A program made the position numbers and the translations under genes. This document shows positions 20,981 to 33,600 of a DNA stretch of 64,000 nucleotides, one piece after another (within the stretch, counting starts at the first letter, position 1; the number at the start of each line of letters is the position of its first letter). This stretch comes from Cyphellophora europaea CBS 101466 (taxonomy: Eukaryota > Ascomycota > Eurotiomycetes > Chaetothyriales > Cyphellophoraceae). The notes beneath the pieces were generated by a model that was not told the origin of the DNA, ran no database searches, and was given only the letters and a program-made list of their open reading frames with translations. The stretch lies in contig NW_008481813.1 in assembly GCF_000365145.1 (NCBI RefSeq), positions 496,001-560,000 of the forward strand, in the 5' to 3' direction.

Positions 20981-22392
20981 GGGCAGAGGCTGAAGATGTC
21001 GACGGTGTGGTGCCAATCTCTACTTCGTGCGTGTACTGAGGTCATGTAGGTATAAAGGAGGAAGACAAACCGGAGTACCAACCTTCACCTGATCTTGGCA
21101 TGTTTGTAACGACATCGTTGTCGTCATGCTGTGTAGTGAAGACTGATGCCCAGATCCAAGTCGTCTGAGCCGCAGTCACCTCTCTGATGCTTCTGGAAAC
21201 CAAGTGAGGACGCTACCGTACTGTACATTCACCGATGCAATAATGAAGGGTCGTCGACCTATCATGGAAGCGAAAGCTCATCTGTCAGTATGTCACTGCA
21301 ATGCCAAGTCGGTGTCTTCTGCTCCATGTCCTGGCCCATCAACATCATCAACTTCTGTATTATAGACGCGTACATTGACTTGATGCAAGCGTCAGTTGTA
21401 ATACCGAGATGTTTCCCATCTCACAGAGACAAGTGCTATGAGGAGCTGCAGAAGATAGGAAAGCGCATGGCAGGATCTTGCATGACGGGAACTTGAGGTG
21501 CGAAATTCCTCAAGTTGAACATGAAAGCATGGAGCCTCACATGTAGTGTGTACAAGCGTAAGCTGTCGTCTACCACGTTCTCGGTCGCCGCAGCGAGCGT
21601 GCCCATACATCCACATCAATGCGCGCTTCTAGTGGAAGGAGTTGGAAGCTACTGCAGCCCCCGCAAGTAGATGGGAAAGTTTCTCGCTTGCGCTCATGGC
21701 GACCGAAGTCCATGCTGCAAAGCACTTTGGTCTGGCTCCACGGCAAAAGTTCTCGAGCCAGGCACTTTCGTACACCATCTCTTGCCGGGTATAGCTTGGC
21801 TTCTAGCGCAGTGACTGCTTTGGTCGTGGATGGTGCTGGTCAAGGCATCAATCTCAGCACAGTGCGCGTTCATTGTGAAATCGCAACGGCGTCTCTGTGT
21901 CCGTGTGGCAGGTCTGCAATATATCTAGATAGCACGAAGGAAGCCGGAAAGTCGTTGATGGCTCAGCACTTTGCTGCGGTCGAAAAACGCCTCGTCAGCC
22001 CCACCGAAGCCATACCTACGTCAGCCAATCATCGTGGTGAGAGCCAAGCGGCTACGCCCACCTTTCGGTCTTCGATCTCTCTCGATGGCATCTCATGTCA
22101 GCCTGGACGGCTTGCGGCATACGGCACAATATGCGAGCATCCACAGACGAAGCTCATACTGTCTTAGATTGAAGCCCTTGAGCCTATTCCTACAAGCCAG
22201 GCTTGACACCCGGCGATACGGCGTCAACACTGCCACATCATCCTGATCGCGCTTGCCCAGTTGGTCTTGCGATATCACCGCGGGCTCGACCTGTTCTTGC
22301 AGCATAGTAGCCAACTCCTCTGTTGGTGAACGAATTCGCATATTGAACATGCCCACAAACATCTGTCCTCCGAGGCTAGGAACCAGATAGTG
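20981..22392. other. Divergent intergenic region, 1.4 kb
   Basis: Lies between the start codons of the Myb-like gene and the 519-aa protein gene. A 182-codon frame at 21619-22167 has no domain, signal peptide or composition typical of a gene here, so it is not called. No repeat or RNA gene was noticed. Confidence 0.4.
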
Positions 22393-23952
22393 ATGGGGCT
22401 GGGGCATTCAAAGCACGACATGGCCCAGCCGACAGCACACGCTCTCGTCGACACCATCAAAAACGGCCACTTCTTCGACATCGACGAGTCGTCACTTCTT
22501 TCCCAAGTCCAGGTCACCTTCGCGAGTGAGCTTGAACGGCTAAAGCACGCTGCTGCTTCGGAACGGCCAACCAGTCACGTGCGAGCACAGGCGCCTAGTC
22601 CGTCAATGATACTGTACAACCACGAGTATGACGAAATTAACCGAACTGTTACCGGCATCTTATGTTTGCGCTGGATCTATAACGGCGATTATGACCATTT
22701 TACCAGGAATCAGCCAGATGCGAGGCGCCTGACCGAAGATTCGTTCGCTTGGCTTCGAGACTATTTTCGGCAGAACTTGGGTAGTACTCAGGATGTTCTG
22801 CTGTTGGTCATCTCCATGGTAATCAATGACCTTGGTAAGGACCCAAATCTTGAGCAACAGGTCAAGCGGCACTTTGAGGCAGGTGGGAGGAGCCTGCCCG
22901 ATCAAAACCATGATTCAATACTCTATGAAGCGGCCAGTATAGGCATCATCGACTGCTTGAGCTTGCTAGACGAGAGTCAGATGGTCGAGCTGAAGTTAGG
23001 TCTGGCTCTTGGCGCGGAACTGAATGCTGGACAGCTCGCCCAAGCCGAAAGTGTTCCAATCAATCTCGAATTCCTGCAGGAGATGCAAGGGCAAGAGCAC
23101 GCCTTTGAACTGAAATTTATGGAACAGATGCTCGATGTTGCGGGTGCTCTTGGCCACGTTAATTCGGATGGAGCTATGAACCTGATCCAACCTGTCTTCG
23201 AGACATTTCAAACCGTCCACGATGTATCGGTCAAGATTATTCGCGAGGACATGCCTTTGAGAGAAGCATACGACCGAGTGTTGAGAAAGCGAAACAAGCT
23301 CCTGGTTAATGTCGGCTTTCGGCGCCTGAGCGTTACCCGAGACGAGGATAGAGCGCTACTGCGACTACTCACCATGGGCAGAACCGTTGACAAAGAGCAA
23401 GCAGATCTCTTTGCCGAGGCATTCAACCAACTCGAAAGTACAAGCCGCGACTTCCTCATCAAGGGACTAAACATCGACGGCAACGTGAACGAGCGAGCCG
23501 TGCTGCCCTACTACATGCCCGCGGTCTTCGCGGACACTCTCCAAAAGACCAAAGGCTGCACCAAGGACGACCGACGCAAGGCGTTGACAAGCCTCATGAG
23601 ATATCTGGCCAAAGTCTTCGAGCAGTCACCCAAATTCGAAGTCAACGGGGAGACACGAGAAGACGTGTCCACACCCGTGCCAGGAATCGTCATCGAGCAC
23701 AACATGATGAAAGTCCGCGAGGTCATCAACAGTGACGGCTTCCCAGAGAACCCAGATCGACTGGACGACCTAGACATTCCGCCCGCGCAGCAGCTGCTGC
23801 GGCGGAGGACGAGTCACTCGTTGGCGTCGGGCGAAAATGAATATTTCCCCAAGCCGATATCGAGGACGGGCACGAATCTGTCGGCACCGCCTGCGCCCAT
23901 CAACGAGGCAGGAGAACTCACCCATTTCAACTGGCCGCGGGGAACCATGTGA
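22393..23952 (+). CDS. Uncharacterised 519-aa protein with an HD-like motif
   Basis: An intronless frame from the ATG at 22393 (a GTG precedes it); a second in-frame ATG at 22420 would give MAQPTAHALVDTIKNGHF and is an equally good start. The protein is helical and soluble without membrane segments. I do not recognise a named domain. LLLVISMVINDLGKDPNL followed by QNHDSILYEA is reminiscent of the HD-superfamily pattern (HDxGK), though the first His is Asn here. Further on are conserved-looking blocks NERAVLPYYMPAVFADTL and GIVIEHNMMKVREVINSDGF. The last 60 residues are Ser/Pro/Arg-rich and disordered. The long open frame, even composition and lack of low complexity make it a real gene; the function is unknown and the HD reading is only a suggestion. 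Confidence 0.82.
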   Translation: MGLGHSKHDMAQPTAHALVDTIKNGHFFDIDESSLLSQVQVTFASELERLKHAAASERPTSHVRAQAPSPSMILYNHEYDEINRTVTGILCLRWIYNGDYDHFTRNQPDARRLTEDSFAWLRDYFRQNLGSTQDVLLLVISMVINDLGKDPNLEQQVKRHFEAGGRSLPDQNHDSILYEAASIGIIDCLSLLDESQMVELKLGLALGAELNAGQLAQAESVPINLEFLQEMQGQEHAFELKFMEQMLDVAGALGHVNSDGAMNLIQPVFETFQTVHDVSVKIIREDMPLREAYDRVLRKRNKLLVNVGFRRLSVTRDEDRALLRLLTMGRTVDKEQADLFAEAFNQLESTSRDFLIKGLNIDGNVNERAVLPYYMPAVFADTLQKTKGCTKDDRRKALTSLMRYLAKVFEQSPKFEVNGETREDVSTPVPGIVIEHNMMKVREVINSDGFPENPDRLDDLDIPPAQQLLRRRTSHSLASGENEYFPKPISRTGTNLSAPPAPINEAGELTHFNWPRGTM

Positions 23953-24734
23953 ACTTAGTGACCAAAATCTTCAGAAGATCGCAGCTCTAGCTGCATATCA
24001 GCCCGGCGAACGGTAGTGCGCGCCCGACCACAGTGCCCAGCCGCAATCGGGCCGGCTCCAGCTCGCCTGTAGGGGCCATACCCGCCGTGCGCTGCGGTGC
24101 CTATCACTCTGGGCACGAGATGGCTACGCCTTGGATCATAATTCAGCTGATCGAGTCCGTCAAATGCGCATGATAAGCAGCTGGTACCGCCAGCCTGGAG
24201 GAAAACGTGCCGTCCTCTGTGACGGAGAGTCAGCCATTGAGGGGCGCTGGATATGCAGCAGGCGCCAACCCCCAACAGAAGCAAAAGAGCGACTATTGTC
24301 AGTAAGGTATCCTACTTAAGGTGGAGATGACAGGCGATATCGTCGAGGAACACGCGTAGAGCCTGAAAACTCGAAAGCGAAGCATTGTTGGTACGCAGCC
24401 CTTGAGGACGACTCCTCCAGTCGAGTGCGGACGGGGGCCGATACTCCCATCTGGATCACTGGTTTAACCACGAACTACGCCAGGCGCACAGATGTTGGCT
24501 GTGTATGGGTCTGACGCTGGTCTAGAGAGTTGATCTGTGTGTCTTATGTATTCGTGCCTTGCGCCTTCGCCATATCTTGGCGGCTCTGCAATTCTATTTC
24601 TGCACTTACCATTCCCGCGATCCCTTTATCTTATACCCACAATATCCTCATGGATGACGGTTGATAATGCTCGTCGATATCGTAACACACACACTCTCAC
24701 TCACACCATCTATACGCAGTTTCAGGTTGCCAAC
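23953..24734. other. Convergent intergenic region
   Basis: About 780 bp between two convergent stop codons. It carries the two 3' UTRs and a short CA-rich run near 24690-24710 (ACACACACACTCTCACTCACAC). No gene is supported. Confidence 0.4.
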
Positions 24735-26588
24735 TCAAGCAGCCTCCCTCTCCTTCTTCCCCTTCCTCCTCCCCTGACCCCCAAACAAATCCCTCCACAG
24801 CTGCTTGAACCCATACCCCTTCTCGACCCCCTCATCCCTAATGACACCCTCGTGCCCACTCCACTCCCTCGCGCCGCTGCCGACCACGCGCTCCAACACC
24901 CCTTTGCCCCCACCATCAGCCTTGGCGCCAAAGCCTTTGACCGTGGGCCGACGGGCGCGCTCGACGATCTCGTCCGCGAGCTGCGGCGCCACGGTCGCGA
25001 AGCAGCGCTTCAGCTCGCGCTCCAGGTTCGTGTAGGGCTTTTGTGCGATCTTGGGCGCCATGAGATTGTAGGAGCGGGTGAAGGAGTTGATTTCGTCGAT
25101 GGCGAGCGTGTGGTAGGCGTGTTCGGTGCGCTGCCATGCGGGGTCGCGGAACGGGTGGGCGGTTGGGAGGACGCGGGTTGGTTGGTGGGGTGGCGAGGAT
25201 GCCGGTGCTGGGGAATCCGAGCTGGGAGAGGGTGTTTCGTTGGGGATGGGAGTGTGCTCGGATACGGCAGTCGTGGCGACATTGGATGGAGTTGGGGAGG
25301 TGGCAGCAGAAATGGAGGCCACGGTCTGCATCTCGTCCTCGAGCTCCCTTTCGATTTTCTCCAGCTCCTTGCTACTGGTTTGAGTATTGGCGTCCACAAG
25401 CTCTACCTTCACTTTTGGTTCCGGTTTCTCGGCTTGGATGCCCGCGGCGATGCGGTCCTCGACGGTGAGATTGACGAGGTTGCCGTCGCTGCTGATTCCC
25501 GTCATCTTCTGCCTTTCTGTGGACCGCGGATTGACGATGTCTTCCGCCAGTGCATACCCCCTGGCTCGTGTGACCTGCTGCTCCAGACTTCCACCCTCGC
25601 TAGCAATCATACGTGCGGCATGTCTGCGCCAGTCGCTCCGCAAGCGCTTGCGAAACGAATCCACTAGCTTGGCGAGCTCTTGCTGTTTCTCAATCCATGG
25701 TGGTACGATTTCCTGCTTCTGAATGATCTTGTTCATGAAGTATTCGGTAGTATCGAGGAAGGGGCTGTTGGCATTGTAGTCGCGTTGTGTATTGACGTCC
25801 TTGCCCCGCTTGATATTCTTGAATTGCCCGCGCGCAATGGCATCCTCAATGCGCTCGTTCGCTAAAGATGTCAAACCCTGCAACGTCTGAGGCATTGGAC
25901 GTACGCCAGGTGAGAAACGATCCTTGAGCTCCTTGCGAAACCTTTCACGCTCTTCCTCCGACATGTCCTCTTGCTGAGAGAACGCGTAGATAGAAGTCTT
26001 GTCTCTGGCGGTGGCGAGCCGGGCACCTTGGGAGACTTTTGCCTTTGGCTGTGGGCGCAGATTGACGTTCTGAGGTACTCGTGGTGGACGTGGAGAAGAG
26101 CGCAATTTCTTGTGCGCATCGTCAAGCATTCGTAAGGCTGCGTCTTCGACTGGCTCGGATCCAGTCCAATGCGGCGCGGTGGCGGTGGATGAGGTGCCCT
26201 TACCAGCATAAGTTGGCAGATTAGCCTCGGTATGCGCCAGTTGATTCTCTGTTCTGAACGATGACTCCGCTATTCGAGCCTCGAGCTGAGCTTTGAGCTG
26301 TTCTGAGAAAGTGTTGGACGCGGACTGCATCGTGCGACGGTCAGATTTGCTGCCCGTGTCTATCGATTCCTCTACCATCGCGGAAAGTCGACGAGACATA
26401 GCTCCCTGCTCCTCCTCTTGCGTCGGAGTTGGTGCATCCCTTTCGGTTGGCTTCTCCTCTGCTCGCGGTGGGGTAGACGATAGGTATCGTGCAGTGGGGC
26501 GAGCTGTAGTTCTACACCGGACCTGCGATCGCCGCTGCATCTGGAAGCAGCGGGAGCAAGTCCATAGCCTCGTGCAAGTAGCCGCCAT
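24735..26588 (-). CDS. Mitochondrial DUF1992 (DNAJC28 conserved domain) protein
   Basis: Single exon, 617 aa from the ATG at 26588; the frame is open slightly further upstream from a TTG. The N-terminus is Arg/Thr/Cys-rich without acids (MAATCTRLWTCSRCF) and contains RYLSSTPPR, which suggests a mitochondrial presequence. The recognisable domain, about residues 240-310, has NERIEDAIARGQFKNIK, then RGKDVNTQRDYNANSPFLD and IIQKQEIVPPWIEKQQEL. This is the DUF1992 domain (Pfam PF09350) shared with human DNAJC28 and bacterial YhdN-type proteins. The domain's biochemical role is unsettled. A long disordered acidic/Ser/Pro segment separates it from a C-terminal block (DEINSFTRSYNLMAPKIAQK). The tail is Lys/Arg-rich. 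A long antisense frame overlaps it but has no homology. Confidence 0.9.
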   Translation of the reverse strand: MAATCTRLWTCSRCFQMQRRSQVRCRTTARPTARYLSSTPPRAEEKPTERDAPTPTQEEEQGAMSRRLSAMVEESIDTGSKSDRRTMQSASNTFSEQLKAQLEARIAESSFRTENQLAHTEANLPTYAGKGTSSTATAPHWTGSEPVEDAALRMLDDAHKKLRSSPRPPRVPQNVNLRPQPKAKVSQGARLATARDKTSIYAFSQQEDMSEEERERFRKELKDRFSPGVRPMPQTLQGLTSLANERIEDAIARGQFKNIKRGKDVNTQRDYNANSPFLDTTEYFMNKIIQKQEIVPPWIEKQQELAKLVDSFRKRLRSDWRRHAARMIASEGGSLEQQVTRARGYALAEDIVNPRSTERQKMTGISSDGNLVNLTVEDRIAAGIQAEKPEPKVKVELVDANTQTSSKELEKIERELEDEMQTVASISAATSPTPSNVATTAVSEHTPIPNETPSPSSDSPAPASSPPHQPTRVLPTAHPFRDPAWQRTEHAYHTLAIDEINSFTRSYNLMAPKIAQKPYTNLERELKRCFATVAPQLADEIVERARRPTVKGFGAKADGGGKGVLERVVGSGAREWSGHEGVIRDEGVEKGYGFKQLWRDLFGGQGRRKGKKEREAA

Positions 26589-27625
26589 CCTTGTACAAGT
26601 CAATGTCAGGACGGCGTAGAGCTCGGATCATGTTGTTAGAAGGAGAGAGAAATCATGATGATGGCGAAAGACGTCGGAGATACTGTGCTAATACCAATCG
26701 GCGAGGCTTTACAAGGCTACCGCTCCGCGGCCAAATGATGAAGCGTTCAGTGGCTGGCGGAGGTGAGAGACGAGTCTTGTACTGGGGGCGAAGTTCAAAT
26801 GGGATGGACTATACGTTGCGATCATGCGGAACGTCTACTTATCGTGTCTCTGCGTTCGGTCGTAGTCGCAGCGGACTGCCGACATCGTAATACCGAACAA
26901 AAACTTGAGCCATGTTGAGGAAATCGTCAGAAGTTCGAGGCATGCACCTTGCAAAGGCAATGTCCAGACAAATGTCAAATGTTGCTACTGATTTTGAGCA
27001 AGCACTTCAAGAATATGTCAAGTAGAAATAGTAGCAGTAGAACAAGGCAACTGAAGGACAAACGTAGGCATGCGGTGCCTAAATTTTGACACCTAACTAT
27101 TGGCGTGACAGGCGGAAGTCGCTAGCTCGGCAGCTTTTGGCGGCCTACCGCCCTAAAATTACGTCAGTCTGCAAATCTCCAAAGGCTGAGCCTTCAACCG
27201 CACCTTCAAGTCCATCACGACGCGCCGCATCGTCTACGTTTCCTACTCGCATTACTGTCATCGCGCATTACTTGTAAACTAGTCTACCCCCCCTTGGTCA
27301 TTCATTTGCGACCTCGTGGACCCGATAGTTCTACTCTTACCCGACGCGAAGTCTAGGTTTGATTGACTACTGCACGAGTTGATCACTTCTTGGGCCTGCG
27401 CCGCTCCGAGAGCCTCACTCCAACCTGACTTTGTCCACGAAAGCGGCCACCCACGCAAACAAATCCTCAACCCTACTTGCCGTCCTTCCTCCTCACTCAA
27501 TTCTGCCTGCAACTCTCTCGACAGTCCAAGAATCATCACCAGACGAAGCTAGTTGAGTGCAGAATTGAGCCTGATATCTCCCCTCCCATGTGGCCTCCAT
27601 CGCCACTGTCAGGAGCTTTGTGAAG
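26589..27625. other. Divergent intergenic region upstream of the HECT ligase gene
   Basis: About 1.04 kb between the start codons of the DUF1992 gene and the HECT ligase. It holds both promoters. I found no RNA gene, repeat or additional coding frame that can be supported. Confidence 0.4.
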
Positions 27626-30600
27626 ATGGGGACGATCACCAAGAAGCCGCAGGAGAAACACAATTCATCTCTGGTTAGCCAATCTGTCCCTCTTTTCCAC
27701 CTTTACCTCTAACATGTCGCAGTCACCAGCTGTGCTGGAGTTCGTGAAGAGGATCTCGGCTGCCAGCTACTCAGAACTACCTGCCCTTTTCGAATCATGG
27801 GATCGAAGATGGCCTTATCCTCGGGGAGATCTGATGAACTGGGTTGTACCTCTCGATCGATTCGACGAAATCCTTAAAACTTTCATCACCACATATAGTC
27901 TAGAGCAAGGCCCGCAGACTGCCTCTTTTGGGGTGGCTGTCCTCGTGAAAGGCACGACAGGAGCGGATGAAACGCAGATGGTCGAAAAGTTTGGCGAAGA
28001 AGGTGATCGCATTCTCATTGAGTCCATTCTGGACTTCTCCCGACTGCTGGTCGAGAAATGCGCCAATCGAGCTACCTACAACAGTTCCGATCGCCTCAAC
28101 GACCTTCTCAATACTACTTCTCTCTCACTGCTGCACCGGACTCTACGACTTACCATCTTGCTCGCACAACGCTACTCCGAGCGCGGTAGCCCTGTTCCTG
28201 CGCCTGTGGCAAAGTTCTACGATTATGATCACGACCGGTTACGATGCTTAGCAAGTCCTATCGCACAGAATCTTTCTCCCGCGAAACGCGTGCCAGCCTC
28301 ACCTGTCAAATCTACCAAGAGCAAAGCCGGCCACGTCAGTGGGTCGAGGCGTACCTCTGCTGCCGCGAACCCAAACGACTTCCGCTCTCTATGTCGAGAT
28401 TTCTCAGCCCAGACTGGCTCCGCAAGACCTGCGCAACCTGATCGCGACTGGCAGGCATGGGCACAGGTGAAAGTTGCGTGGACTCCCGAAGCTCTAGCGA
28501 AAGACACAGGAGAACAGAGCAAACCGCTTGCTCAGCCCACAGCGCCCTCAACCCCAAACACGCCGACCCCACTTCGCCGCCAGACGAGTGCTTCTGCTAA
28601 GGCGGTTCAGTTGCCTGATAGTGCTCAAGAAGCTTCAGATTCATCCTCAAATCTTCGTAGTCTTGAGTTCTCCACATCAGATCTGAGCAAGATGACTATT
28701 GAAGAGGCTTTGCGCACCTGCCCAGACGAGATGCCGAAGACTACTCGATACGAGCTTCTGCACAAGCTGCGTATCGCTTATGGTCTCTTGTCATCACATG
28801 GCCGCAAAGACGTCTTAGCCATCCGCATCTTGGCCATCAACATTGTGGGCAATGTCTTTACCGATGACGAACTGCAGCGGAACCTACTAGGGAGAGATCA
28901 AGCGGGACAGAAGCCTCAAGAGCTGGTGCAGCAATTGGTCAATTTAATCCAAGATCCGAAGAAAGGCCAACCCACTGTCGAGGTTTACATGCAAACTTTG
29001 AGCATGGTGACGATCGGCGTCCTCGCTCGACATAAATTATTTGCTCAAGATATCACCGCCGCTCTTGGCGCCAGCTCCGCCAATGGGTTGTTGCTACGCC
29101 TTACTCAACGTGCTCTTGTCGATCTCACCAGCGACGGGGATGAGAACGATACACTGGATGGCGACGAATGGCGAGAAGCTGTATTCTTGTTACCACAGTA
29201 TGTCATCGAAGCTTCAGGTCATCACGGCCGCTTGAGCGAAGGCAGTTTCTCTAGCAGCTTCGTGGCTGCATATGTGACGGGACTGCGTAGTACAACTGTC
29301 AAAGCCATGAGAGTGCACCTTCGGATGCTGGACTTCATGAAGAGCTTTTTCCACCACTTCAAGGATGGTCTTCAGGTCTTACTACAAACCGATGCATTTG
29401 AGAACCTCAGTAACCTGACACGCGACTTAGCCGAGGATGCATGGCAGCAGCACCAGGGTGGGAAAGGCATTCCGCCAGAGTATAAGACCCGGCTCACCGA
29501 TTACGAAATTCCGTACATTCACCGACAAGTCTTGCGCTCTATCATTGACATGATCAACGATATCACTGGTCATCAAGGTGCTAATGCGGATAGGGCTTCT
29601 CGAAGTCTGGTGGATTCCCAATCATTGCTAACTGCCTTCAAGCTCATCATGGACAAACTGCAAGCATTTGGTACACACACCTGGAGCGAGGTTGTTAAGG
29701 CCATTAGTGGTTTTCTTAATAACGAGCCTACGTGTTTCACAGTCATTGCAGAAGCAGGCATCATCAAGAGCTTTTTGGGCACGGTCACTCGTCGTGATGG
29801 TTCGCAATCAGACTCAGACATCAAGCAGACTATTTCAGATGTTTCTGCTCAAGAGGGTCCTGGAATTCCCGCTTCCGTTGAAGCCATTGGTAACGCATCG
29901 CAACTGTTTGAGGCCATATGCTTGACAAGCGCAGGATTCGACCTCTTCAAGTCGTCTGGCGCTCTGGAGAAGTTCTTCGAGATCTTTGAGTCACCGGCTC
30001 ATGTTAAGCTTATGAAGGATCTCAACAACATGCGAGTACTCGGCACCACGTTCGACGAGCTCGTTCGTCATCACCCTAATTTGCGCGATACTGTAATGAG
30101 CTCAGTCATCGTCATGATTGCACGCGTCCGACATATTACACGGGCTATGGCAGGAGATTATGGCGCTGGGCCGAAACTCTGGCACCAGGGGCTGAATGGT
30201 GATCTTAAAGTGTCAGGTGGTATCGAGGCGCTACGACAGGAGATTATTCCCTCCCCTCGATCCGACGCAAAGCCTTCTGATGCTGTTACACTGCCCGACG
30301 GCAAGAAGCTCACCTTTGACGAGCCGGGGTATAACGGTCTTCGTTGTGCGCATCCTCAAAACGAGGATTCACATGGCCTGACCGCCTCGGACTACATGAG
30401 GCCGTCGGTGGGATTCCTGTCCCACCTCTTCCGAACCCAATCTTCATGTGTTGTTTTCCTCGAGCATGGCGGCGCTGATATGGTACTCGATCTTGTCACT
30501 ATCCCCAGTGTACCGGTGGCCGAGTATTCTTTCGGTATGCATGGGCATATGGAAGAGCTTGCAAACGTCATCCACATGATGGCTGAGTTGAAGCCTGGAT

Positions 30601-33600
30601 TAGTCCTACCTGCACTCGTCGATCGAGCACTCTTCGTCTGTTCCGAATTGCAGCACTTCAGTCATTCCCAGCCGGGCCAGGATGAAAGCTATTTCGATCC
30701 TCTCATCCAGCTGACGAGCGGAGAGAGCCAGCATTCGGAAATGGATGCAACATCACCAGTGGAGCAGAATGGCACGTATCTTGTCCGAAGTCTCATGGCT
30801 ATTTATTGCCTAGCCCAAGTCATTGGAGAGGTGTTCAGTACAGCCATCTTCAGTTCGCGTACCCACAATGCCTTCTTGTTTGGCCTCGTCAACTTGGCCG
30901 ATTTATTCGCGGAGCTGAGTGGCATGCTCGGTGACATAAGCGCTGCGTGTGTTCGCGAGGCGATCGTCATTCAGAAGAAGCTTCCTGATCCCTGGGTCAA
31001 GGCCACAAAGCCAGAGAACTTCTCCATGGGAGACGACGAGGTAGACCAGATCCTTCGTATCTGGGATAGCTCTTCCAATACGGAAGGTGAGGACGAGAGC
31101 CCCGAAACTACTAAGGACCGCCAGACAGCCGCTTTCAAGAACGTGCAGACATTACGATATCTCACCCTCGAGACACCTGCAGCAATTGCAGAGCTTCTGG
31201 GCAGTATTGGTCACGGCACTGCCGGCGGGAGGAGGAGACCAGATACCTTTTCGAGACAGAAGAGCGCTATGGTTTCCGACGCTATCGCGGGCGCGCTGCT
31301 GAAGCAACTACAGCCCGACTTCATCCAACCAGGGCTCAACAATGCTGTCCTTGATAAGGAGACGAGGTTCAAGTACCTGGTTGTATGCTTGTCCAACATG
31401 AGAGTCTCGCTTCATGACGACCTTCAGGGTGCTGGTACAGGCGAGTTCTGCCAGAGCTTCGTGGTCAACGCGTTGAAGAAGCTTGGTGGCATCCGTCGGC
31501 TGCGAGACATCGGGACTGAATTCTTCTCAGAGTTGAAGCAATGCAAAGTCGAGGTCTGGACCTTTGCTGCAAACACTGGCCTCAAAACTTGTCTCGATAT
31601 TTTCGACATCTTGACAAGTGCAAAGAGTGTTGTGGGCGCTCCTCAGTCTTCGCATATGAAGAACTCGGATCCTGGTAAGGCTCACTACTTTGTACCGCCG
31701 CAAGCTTTGTTAGAGTTCCGAATGGAGGCCCTACCTCTTGTGCGCGAAATCTGGGACAGCGAATATGCCGATCAAGCCTCCCGGGACGTTGTTCACAAAC
31801 TAGTATCTATCCTCAAGCACGCCTTACAGGGAGACTCTGAAGAGGAAGCGGTCCAGACGCAGAGTGGTCACCCCAAAGTCACGCCTCCACCGCCTCGCAA
31901 ATTTCCCATCGATCACAACCGCCTTAGAGAGCTTAAGGACGATGGATTTGATGAAGATCTTGCTAAAGAAGCCTTATACCGCACCAACACATTACCCTCA
32001 GGCAATTCTAACACTGCTGCGAAAGAATACTGTCGGGCGATGATCGCCCATCCACGGCGCCGTCGATTACCTATTCCATCAAGCGAAACCGATTTGCCTG
32101 CAACGACCCGTGAGACACCCTCTACATCCAGTCCGGCAGGTGCTTCTTCTGCTCTGCCAGTTGGACCTATCGAGGCGGCGTTGGCCGAGGTTGTCAACAA
32201 TGCATCTCATGATAGCGAAATGGAAGGCGTAACATCTTCGAGCCCCTCGGATCCTGCTCGCCCACAGACATCAGGGTCTTCGGCGATGGATCTGAGTAAC
32301 ATTTTGAACTCCTCGGAGCAGCCTGCGGCTCAGCCGATCTCTAAGGGAGAGAAGCCCGCTCACCCTTCCTACTCTGTCGAAATTATCAACGCAGAGCGGG
32401 GATCCATTCGAGATGATCTTGCCGAGCGCTGCAACAACGTACTGAACAGCCACCAAGACATGGTTTTTGAGCTAGCAGATCTCATCTCAAGTGCCACGAA
32501 GAAGATGTCGCGAGAGGCTGCTCAGAGCTACTGGGAATCGACTTCCGATCTTCTCGTCAACTCACTGTTATCAATGCAGGCAGATGGAGAAATCGAGGAA
32601 TCCGAAGGCAAGAAGATCGCCGCAGCTGCTCATCTCATTGCTTTGCTTATCAACGATAAGGAGGTCTTCAAGACAGCACTTGGGGTGTTCCAAGAGAATT
32701 TTGAGGGGCTGCTGTCTTTCTTGAAGCTCAGCGGTACAGTGATTCGAAAGGGAGATGATACTTATCCCTGGGTCGCTCCAATCCTGCTACTTATCGAGCA
32801 GATGCTGTCGCAGGATAATGAGCCAGCTGAGGTGCGTTGGGACCATCCTCGAGACCTTGAGTCACCTATGCCAAAGGCAGAGTTGGTTGAGAAGGCTACC
32901 ATCAGTCTCGATCAGAAGAAGGAACTTTTCACAGCTTTGCTCGACTGTCTCCCTCGAGTTGGAAAAGACAAATCTATGGCTCTCTCCATTGCAAGAGTTC
33001 TGGTCATGCTGACCAGAAAGCGCGAGATTGCTACGGCACTCTCAGAGAAACGGAACTTGCAACGCCTCTTCCTTATGGTCAAACAGCTTGGTATGGGAGT
33101 CTCTAGTCGCTTCCTGAGCTCGTTCATGCTCATCCTTCGTCACATTGTGGAGGACGAAGAGACACTTGTGCAGATCATGAGAAGCGAGATCCAAGCTGCC
33201 TTCACTGGCCGAAACTCCTCTCGGAACTTGGATCTAAATGGCTATACCAGAGAGCTGCACCACCTTGCTATCCGGTCACCCGAGGTCTTTGTGAAGGTGT
33301 CGAACGACCTGCTCAAATTGTCGCAATGGCAGCCCCACTCGCCTGGTCCCCCTCTTGCGCTCAAGGATGTTCTCAAAGATGACGACGCGAGACCCGCCGA
33401 TAAGACTACGTCCCCAGCTGGAGACGGCACGGCGGCAGATGATGCCAACGAAGCTGCCGCAAGCGTCGAAAACACCGATGCTCCTGCCGATGACTCAAAA
33501 GGCAAGACCGCTGACATTAAGCCCCCGGTCGTTGAGAACCCTGATGGTGTCATCCACTTCCTGCTTTCTGAGCTGTTGTCCTACAAGGATGTCGATGACA

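Noticed and set aside
21619..22167. 182-codon plus frame upstream of the 519-aa gene
   Set aside because: No domain or membrane/signal feature; other frames are also open there.
24537..25667. 376-codon plus-strand open frame
   Set aside because: Antisense to the DUF1992 gene; its Gly/Arg/Pro/Leu bias is what a GC-rich antisense frame gives, and no domain is visible.
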